The translations under genes were made by a program, and so were the position numbers. This document shows, piece after piece, positions 6,248 to 9,657 of a DNA stretch of 9,657 nucleotides. Below the pieces are notes generated by a model. The model saw only the letters and a list, made by a program, of their open reading frames with translations. It did not search any database and had not been told where the DNA came from. How positions within the stretch are numbered: position 1 is the stretch's first letter; each line of letters begins with the position of its first letter. Source of the DNA: Jingweiarchaeum tengchongense (lineage in GTDB: Archaea; Nanobdellota; Nanobdellia; Jingweiarchaeales; Jingweiarchaeaceae). The stretch covers positions 1 to 9,657 of the forward strand of contig JAVZDD010000020.1 in the NCBI GenBank assembly GCA_038874075.1, given 5' to 3'.

Positions 6248-7291
6248 ATGAGGAGCGAACTAATTGCAGGTTTAATTTTGTTTCTCCTTACTTCCTTGAT
6301 TACGAATGTCTTTGCAATGGAGCAATATCCAACAACATCGATTGCAATTCCGATAGAAGTAATCAAGACAAATGTATCAGAAGTCAATGTTTCTATCACA
6401 GTCCAGCCAAGCATAGAAATAGAGATAAGGAGAGCAGCTGATATTGTTGTTCCACCCCAAGGATGTAAAGATTTGTGCGGTGATGGCATCTGCCAAGAAA
6501 TTGTTTGCATGGCAACCAATTGCCCATGTCCTGAAACAAAAGAAAATTGCCCAAAAGATTGCACTTCAGTTTCACCGTTACCAGTAACGCCTTTAATTTC
6601 ATTACCACCAGACACGAGAATCAAAATTTCACCAGTAGAGATTAAACCAATACTCATTGAGGGTAAACCAGTTGAATTTAAAGGTATTGATGAGATTCCT
6701 AAAATTTCAATTGATGTCAAACCAGTTTTAGCACCAACGATATCCAGCGAAGCTGTTGAGATCATTTGCAAGGAAGCATTAAAAAAAGAGTTTGATGTCT
6801 GTATCTCAACTGGAAATTCAACCGAAATTTGCAAACTGGAATATGAAAGATCATTCAAGGAAAAATGTGTTGGTAAAACATCAACCGCGATTGCTGAACA
6901 AGTGGATATCCCATCAGTTTCAATTAGAGTAAATGTTGACCAAGAGAAAAAATTAACGAAGATAGAAATTGGTGATGTCGTTGCAGTGACTCACGAAGTC
7001 ATAAAATTTGAACAGTCTTCTTTAAAAATAGAAACACCAAAGACAAACATTTCTATCCAAGTACTCCCCCACATAGCAACAAGCATTGCAACTTCCAAAG
7101 AACCGCAAAAAGTCGAAGCAACAGAATTAAAAGTGATAGATGAGAAACCAGTTTATGAAATTAATGGCACGAGAGATGCAAAATTGCTTTGGATCTTTCC
7201 AGTCACATTACCAATAAGAACAAGTGTCAATGCTGAGACAGGAAAAATTGAGCGATTGGAAAAGCCATGGTGGAGTTTTCTGGCTTGGTAA
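6248..7291 (+). CDS. Secreted cysteine-rich protein of unknown function
   Basis: I do not recognise a named family. Residues 1-23 look like a Sec signal peptide (basic MRSE, hydrophobic LIAGLILFLLTSLITNV, cleavage likely after VFA), so the mature protein should be outside the cell membrane. The mature part has 12 cysteines in two groups: eight at 73-105 in a CGDGICQ...CPCP...CPKDC pattern reminiscent of the CGDG/CGNG cysteine repeats of archaeal and bacterial secreted proteins, and four at 174, 185, 195 and 207 in a predicted helical stretch. Several N-x-S/T sequons (N42, N47, N190, N267, N306) are possible glycosylation sites. The C-terminus (PVYEINGTRDAKLL...VNAETGKIE, then KPWWSFLAW) resembles a PepSY-like fold with a terminal tryptophan motif. 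No C-terminal anchor is visible. A TATA-like box 26 nt upstream suggests its own leaderless transcript. Confidence 0.85.
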   Translation: MRSELIAGLILFLLTSLITNVFAMEQYPTTSIAIPIEVIKTNVSEVNVSITVQPSIEIEIRRAADIVVPPQGCKDLCGDGICQEIVCMATNCPCPETKENCPKDCTSVSPLPVTPLISLPPDTRIKISPVEIKPILIEGKPVEFKGIDEIPKISIDVKPVLAPTISSEAVEIICKEALKKEFDVCISTGNSTEICKLEYERSFKEKCVGKTSTAIAEQVDIPSVSIRVNVDQEKKLTKIEIGDVVAVTHEVIKFEQSSLKIETPKTNISIQVLPHIATSIATSKEPQKVEATELKVIDEKPVYEINGTRDAKLLWIFPVTLPIRTSVNAETGKIERLEKPWWSFLAW

Positions 7292-7299
7292 AACGTTTA

Positions 7300-7331
7300 T
7301 TGTTTTTATATACTTCCTAATTATTTAGGAA
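7300..7331. terminator. T-rich stretch plus hairpin between convergent genes
   Basis: After the secreted-protein stop the plus strand has TTGTTTTTATATA (from 7300). TTCCTAA (7314-7320) and TTAGGAA (7325-7331) then form a 7-bp stem with a TTAT loop. The right arm contains the antiporter TAA stop codon, so one short element could serve the 3' ends of both converging transcripts. Confidence 0.5.
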
Positions 7332-8464
7332 TACGCGAATCTTAAGACTCTTGGTGTGATGATGTTGGTAAGGAATACGATGCAGATTAGGATTGAGTAG
7401 ATTTTCACTTCTATCACATTCATTGTAAGTGCAATGAAAGCAGTTATCAATGTGTATTCGCCCATTGGTATTAATCCAGCACCAATCTTTATTGCTTCGC
7501 TACTTTCCATTCCAGCAAACTTTGAACCATAGTAACCTCCAAGAAACTTTGCAATTGCTTCAGCCAAAAATATTGCAATCAACAGGTAAAATCCAGAGGA
7601 GATTGCGTTTATGTTCACATTTATGCCAACATAGGCAAAGAATATCGGTATCAAAAAACCATGCCCGATTACCTTTAGCTTTGGTATAATTGACTGTGAA
7701 TACTCACTCTTTGCAAGCATCATGCCAGCCAAAAATGCACCAGTTAGTATCGTGATGTTCAATTTATCTGCGATTATAGAAATGAATAGCATTGTTACAA
7801 GTGCCATCGAAATTAGTCCCTGTTCATCTTTCATCGATGCAAAGAAATTGGTCATTTTCCTTGATATCAAACTACCTAGATTTAGCACGATCACATAGAA
7901 ACCAATCACGATTAAGAACATTTTCAATAAATTGAAACCTGTGATTGTTTTAACATTTACATAACCCATGAGTAAAGATAATGCTAGTATTGCTAGGATA
8001 TCATCACCAACACTTGCTGAGACCATCGTTTTCACACTCTTACTGTATATTTCTCCGATGTCTGTCAATGTCCTGATACTCACGCTGATACTTGTTGATA
8101 TTAATGCAACTCCAACAACAATTGAGCTTATTGTATCTAGACCAAATAGCCTTGAAATCGAAAACGTAAGCACAAGAGATAAAATTCCACTAAAGAGCGC
8201 AATTATCGTGGCTTTGTATATGTCATTGAGTGAATCAAAAGCAGTTGAAAGTCCTGCGAGGAAAAGAAGCGATAAAACACCAAGCATTGCAATTATTTCA
8301 ATGAACTCATTTGGTGCAACGATGTTCAGTACACTTGGGCCGAGTAGGATCCCAACGAGTACTTCACCAGTTATGCTTGATAAACCAATCCTTTCAGATA
8401 TCTCGCCAAATATCTTTGTAAGGAAGAGGAGTATACTCAATGAGAGTAATACGTCTTGTATCAT
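7325..8464 (-). CDS. CPA2-family cation/proton antiporter (Na+/H+ or K+/H+), membrane domain only
   Basis: Integral membrane exchanger with about 12-13 hydrophobic helices over 379 residues. The core motifs of the NapA/KefB branch are present: SSITGEVLVGILLGPSVL near the N-terminus, LLFLAGL, the unwound-helix motif STSISVSIRTLTDIGE and SASVGDD with Asp154-Asp155 (numbering from the ATG). A DD pair is typical of electrogenic Na+/2H+ exchangers, while Kef channels usually have QD. LAEAIAKFLGG carries Lys306, at the place of the NapA core lysine, and IPMGEYTLI matches the usual IPRGE motif with Arg replaced by Met. No C-terminal RCK/TrkA regulatory domain is present. I chose ATG 8464, which has GGAG nine bases upstream; an in-frame TTG at 8479 would add five residues. 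Transport substrate is inferred. Confidence 0.92.
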   Translation of the reverse strand: MIQDVLLSLSILLFLTKIFGEISERIGLSSITGEVLVGILLGPSVLNIVAPNEFIEIIAMLGVLSLLFLAGLSTAFDSLNDIYKATIIALFSGILSLVLTFSISRLFGLDTISSIVVGVALISTSISVSIRTLTDIGEIYSKSVKTMVSASVGDDILAILALSLLMGYVNVKTITGFNLLKMFLIVIGFYVIVLNLGSLISRKMTNFFASMKDEQGLISMALVTMLFISIIADKLNITILTGAFLAGMMLAKSEYSQSIIPKLKVIGHGFLIPIFFAYVGINVNINAISSGFYLLIAIFLAEAIAKFLGGYYGSKFAGMESSEAIKIGAGLIPMGEYTLITAFIALTMNVIEVKIYSILICIVFLTNIITPRVLRFAYS

Positions 8465-8473
8465 TTTTATATT

Positions 8474-8477
8474 CTCC
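8474..8477 (-). promoter_or_regulatory. Shine-Dalgarno favouring ATG 8464 of the antiporter
   Basis: GGAG on the minus strand lies 9 nt before the ATG at 8464. It overlaps the alternative in-frame TTG (8479), which itself has no suitably spaced Shine-Dalgarno. Confidence 0.6.
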
Positions 8478-8548
8478 AAACATCTAAGAATCCATCACTC
8501 AAATTTTCCTCCTTTTTTCATAAATTTACATTTAAGTAATATTAAAAA

Positions 8549-8561
8549 TTTATTTTATATA
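8549..8561 (-). promoter_or_regulatory. Candidate TATA box of the antiporter gene
   Basis: The minus strand reads CTTATATAAAATA, overlapping the stop codon of the 61-residue membrane-protein gene. It predicts a start near 8530 and a leader of about 65 nt. A second box near 8530-8537 (ACTTAAAT) is an alternative. Confidence 0.4.
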
Positions 8562-8740
8562 AGGGTTTTGTTGTTTGCTTTAAAGAATAAAGCTATCATA
8601 CCAAAACCAAAACACAATATAGCAGCCCCAGAAAGCAATAATGTTTGGTCATATTTCACCCATCCGCTACCTATTAGTAGAGAACCAGTAATGGTAACTA
8701 TTGTTCCGAGCTCATATGCTTCTAAATCTCTTGTATTCAT
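8555..8740 (-). CDS. Small two-helix membrane protein, hypothetical
   Basis: This 61-residue protein has a short charged N-terminus (MNTRDLEAYE), a hydrophobic segment (about 11-27), a short polar turn with SGWVKYDQT, a second hydrophobic segment (about 34-53) and a basic tail (KANNKTLI). It therefore looks like a helical hairpin in the membrane. I do not recognise a family. Support for a real gene is the coding-like composition and a TATA-like CTTAAATAG centred about 28 nt before the ATG, the same geometry as neighbouring genes. It lies upstream of the antiporter in the same direction with a 90-bp gap, and its stop codon lies within a likely antiporter promoter box. A role with the antiporter is only a guess. 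Confidence 0.62.
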   Translation of the reverse strand: MNTRDLEAYELGTIVTITGSLLIGSGWVKYDQTLLLSGAAILCFGFGMIALFFKANNKTLI

Positions 8741-8763
8741 GTTTTTTAGTATAAAAAAATTAT

Positions 8764-8772
8764 CTATTTAAG
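8764..8772 (-). promoter_or_regulatory. TATA-like box of the small membrane-protein gene
   Basis: CTTAAATAG on the minus strand is centred about 28 nt before the ATG at 8740, consistent with a leaderless transcript. It also supports the small gene being real. Confidence 0.42.
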
Positions 8773-8839
8773 TTTTGTGAGTGTATAGAAAAATCCAAAT
8801 TAGCAATTCAATTTTTAGATTTGAATATTTTTAGAAGAG

Positions 8840-9259
8840 TTAGGTCTGTTCTAATAGACAATGTATTATGTCTCTCAACTTAATGATGCCAACCAATTTT
8901 TTTTCGACATTAACGACAGGTAAATATCTAAAATTGTTTTGATCCATTATAGCTAGCGCATCAAAAACATTTTCTTCCTCTGAAATTGTGATCGGATTCT
9001 TTACCATTATCTCTTCTATCCCCTTGTTTCCGATGTCCTTTGGGAGCTGTGTCCATACAACATCTACAGTTGGTAATGGCTGTATCTTTGCCAATTTTAT
9101 CAGATCACTTTCATGAAATGTGCCAATTACGTGATTTTCTTCATCGGTCACAGGAATGAAGCTAATGTTCTTTTCCTTTAGTATCTTTATTGCTTCCTTT
9201 ATTGTCTTATTCTTCTTTATTGTGATCGGATTCTTTACCATTATGTCCCTAACGATCAT
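8840..9259 (-). CDS. Protein of two CBS domains (Bateman module)
   Basis: The 139 residues consist of two CBS domains and nothing else: CBS1 about 3-60 (DIMVKNPITI...ISFIPVTDEENHVIGTFHESDLI) and CBS2 about 80-137 (EEIMVKNPITI...FRYLPVVNVEKKLVGIIKLRDII), joined by a linker with VDVVWTQLP. Such pairs bind adenine nucleotides or S-adenosylmethionine, and the SDL and LRD ends match the usual phosphate-contacting (S/T)xxD region. Stand-alone CBS proteins usually act as energy or ligand sensors for a partner; the partner cannot be read here. The two domains share a 26-bp perfect DNA repeat. A TATA-like box lies about 36 nt upstream of the ATG and a weak GTGAT four bases upstream, so the leader would be about 10 nt. 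Confidence 0.93.
   Translation of the reverse strand: MIVRDIMVKNPITIKKNKTIKEAIKILKEKNISFIPVTDEENHVIGTFHESDLIKLAKIQPLPTVDVVWTQLPKDIGNKGIEEIMVKNPITISEEENVFDALAIMDQNNFRYLPVVNVEKKLVGIIKLRDIIHCLLEQT
8985..9010 (-). repeat. 26-bp perfect direct repeat, copy in CBS2
   Basis: Identical to 9219-9244. It encodes the IMVKNPITI start of the second CBS domain. The two copies are 234 bp (78 codons) apart and in the same frame. Confidence 0.9.
9219..9244 (-). repeat. 26-bp perfect direct repeat, copy in CBS1
   Basis: Identical to 8985-9010. It encodes the IMVKNPITI start of the first CBS domain, including all synonymous positions. Confidence 0.9.
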
Positions 9260-9291
9260 TCAAATCACAAAAAAGAAAAAGAAAAATTGGA

Positions 9292-9299
9292 TTTATATT
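9292..9299 (-). promoter_or_regulatory. TATA-like box of the CBS gene
   Basis: The minus strand reads AATATAAA within GAATATAAATCC. Its centre is about 36 nt before the CBS ATG, predicting a leader of about 10 nt that includes a weak GTGAT ribosome-binding match. Confidence 0.45.
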
Positions 9300-9316
9300 C
9301 TTTACTTCTCGTTTAT

Positions 9317-9385
9317 TTATACTTGTGGTTGCGGTTGAGGAGCCTGAGGTTCCGGTTTTTTTTCCTCCTTCTTTTTCCTTGCCAT
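9317..9385 (-). CDS. Candidate 22-codon micro-ORF, Lys/Glu-rich then Pro/Gln-rich
   Basis: An ATG-to-TAA frame of 22 codons encodes MARKKKEEKKPEP followed by a QAPQPQPQV tail. It is supported by a good anti-16S match, GGTGAT, 4 nt before the ATG, and by a TATA-like ATTTAAAA centred about 39 nt upstream, which would give a leader of roughly 13 nt. The composition is highly biased and disordered, like the basic N-terminal tails of some archaeal ribosomal proteins (for example S25e), so it could be a truncated remnant or a genuine small basic peptide. It lies 57 bp upstream of the CBS gene in the same direction. Function unknown; confidence rests on the expression signals, not homology. Confidence 0.45.
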   Translation of the reverse strand: MARKKKEEKKPEPQAPQPQPQV

Positions 9386-9657
9386 GTTTATCACCGCTTT
9401 TATTCTAATATATACCAATTTTAAATATTTGTTACCGTAAAATAGTAAATAAAATAATTGATAGGGATTGCCTTTGTTTTTAATTGGGATTCCTACTCAT
9501 TTAATCTTTCTGATCGTTTATTCCGTCATTAAAATCATATCCATACAAAAATATCGTCATAATTTGAGCGAAAAATACATGAAATAGTAGAAAAAATACA
9601 AAAATTAAAAAATTAATATTTTAAAATTTTTTTTAATCAAAATAAGTATTATTTTAA
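9386..9657. other. AT-rich intergenic end region, no gene supported
   Basis: Bases 9386-9430 hold the micro-ORF promoter (GGTGAT at the ribosome-binding position, TATA-like boxes near 9407-9415 and 9421-9428). The stretch 9440-9585 has somewhat more G and C but only short open frames on either strand. The last 70 bases are almost entirely A and T, with long A and T runs. No RNA gene or repeat array is recognisable. Confidence 0.6.

Noticed and set aside
6181..6441. 86-codon plus-strand frame starting at 6181
   Set aside because: It overlaps the start and signal peptide of the secreted-protein gene in another frame and has no domain or ribosome-binding support.
6238..6858. 206-codon open frame on the minus strand opposite the secreted-protein gene
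   Set aside because: The plus frame has a signal peptide, ordered cysteine motifs and a promoter at the right distance. The minus frame has no motif and is explained as an antisense shadow.
7968..8771. Long open frame (267 codons) on the plus strand, antisense to the antiporter
   Set aside because: The minus-strand frame has clear CPA2 antiporter motifs and hydrophobic periodicity. The plus-strand product has no recognisable domain and runs through two minus-strand genes and their promoters.
9501..9560. 19-residue minus-strand frame beginning MTIFLYGYDF
   Set aside because: No ribosome-binding site or clear promoter and no recognisable motif; too short to distinguish from chance.
9585..9657. 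Extreme A/T run at the window end considered as a replication origin or CRISPR leader
   Set aside because: No repeated origin-recognition boxes, no direct-repeat spacing and no adjacent cdc6/orc1 or cas gene are visible.

Overview
The window is AT-rich archaeal chromosome. Four things point to Archaea: GMP synthase is split into two separate subunit genes, there is an Alba chromatin protein, there is a short-form archaeal RNase Z, and TATA-like boxes lie about 26-28 nt upstream of several start codons (the archaeal core-promoter geometry, with leaderless or nearly leaderless transcripts). Genes inside the operon carry Shine-Dalgarno sequences instead. The exact lineage cannot be fixed by eye. 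A secreted protein with a CGDG-type cysteine motif and a C-terminal KPWWSFLA motif recalls proteins of poorly cultivated archaeal lineages (DPANN or Altiarchaeota-like), but that is a guess.

Bases 1-3761 (+ strand) are the 3' part of a tightly packed purine operon: purF (5' end cut by the window), purM, guaAB and guaAA. The junctions are a 4-nt overlap, zero gap and 6 nt, so the genes are surely cotranscribed. PurF starts the IMP pathway, PurM closes the imidazole ring of AIR, and GuaAA/GuaAB form the two-subunit glutamine-hydrolysing GMP synthase. The GuaAB dimerisation domain appears to be internally duplicated, as in human GMP synthetase.

Bases 3758-5024 (- strand) hold RNase Z, whose stop codon overlaps that of guaAA tail to tail, and Alba, which starts with TTG behind a strong Shine-Dalgarno. 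Bases 5025-5198 are a divergent promoter region.

Bases 5199-7291 (+ strand) hold a stomatin-like SPFH membrane protein and then a secreted cysteine-rich protein of unknown function. The 152-bp gap between them contains a perfect 11-bp-stem hairpin. Bases 7325-9385 (- strand) hold a CPA2-type cation/proton antiporter (membrane part only), a 61-residue two-helix membrane protein, a two-CBS-domain protein and a 22-codon lysine- then proline/glutamine-rich micro-ORF with good expression signals. Bases 9386-9657 are very AT-rich, with no gene I can support beyond the micro-ORF promoter.

I found no CRISPR array, transposon, tRNA or rRNA, and no obvious new multi-gene system. The points most worth a second look are the duplicated GuaAB domain, the cysteine-rich secreted protein, the micro-ORF, the repeated TATA-to-start spacing, and several hairpins and repeats.
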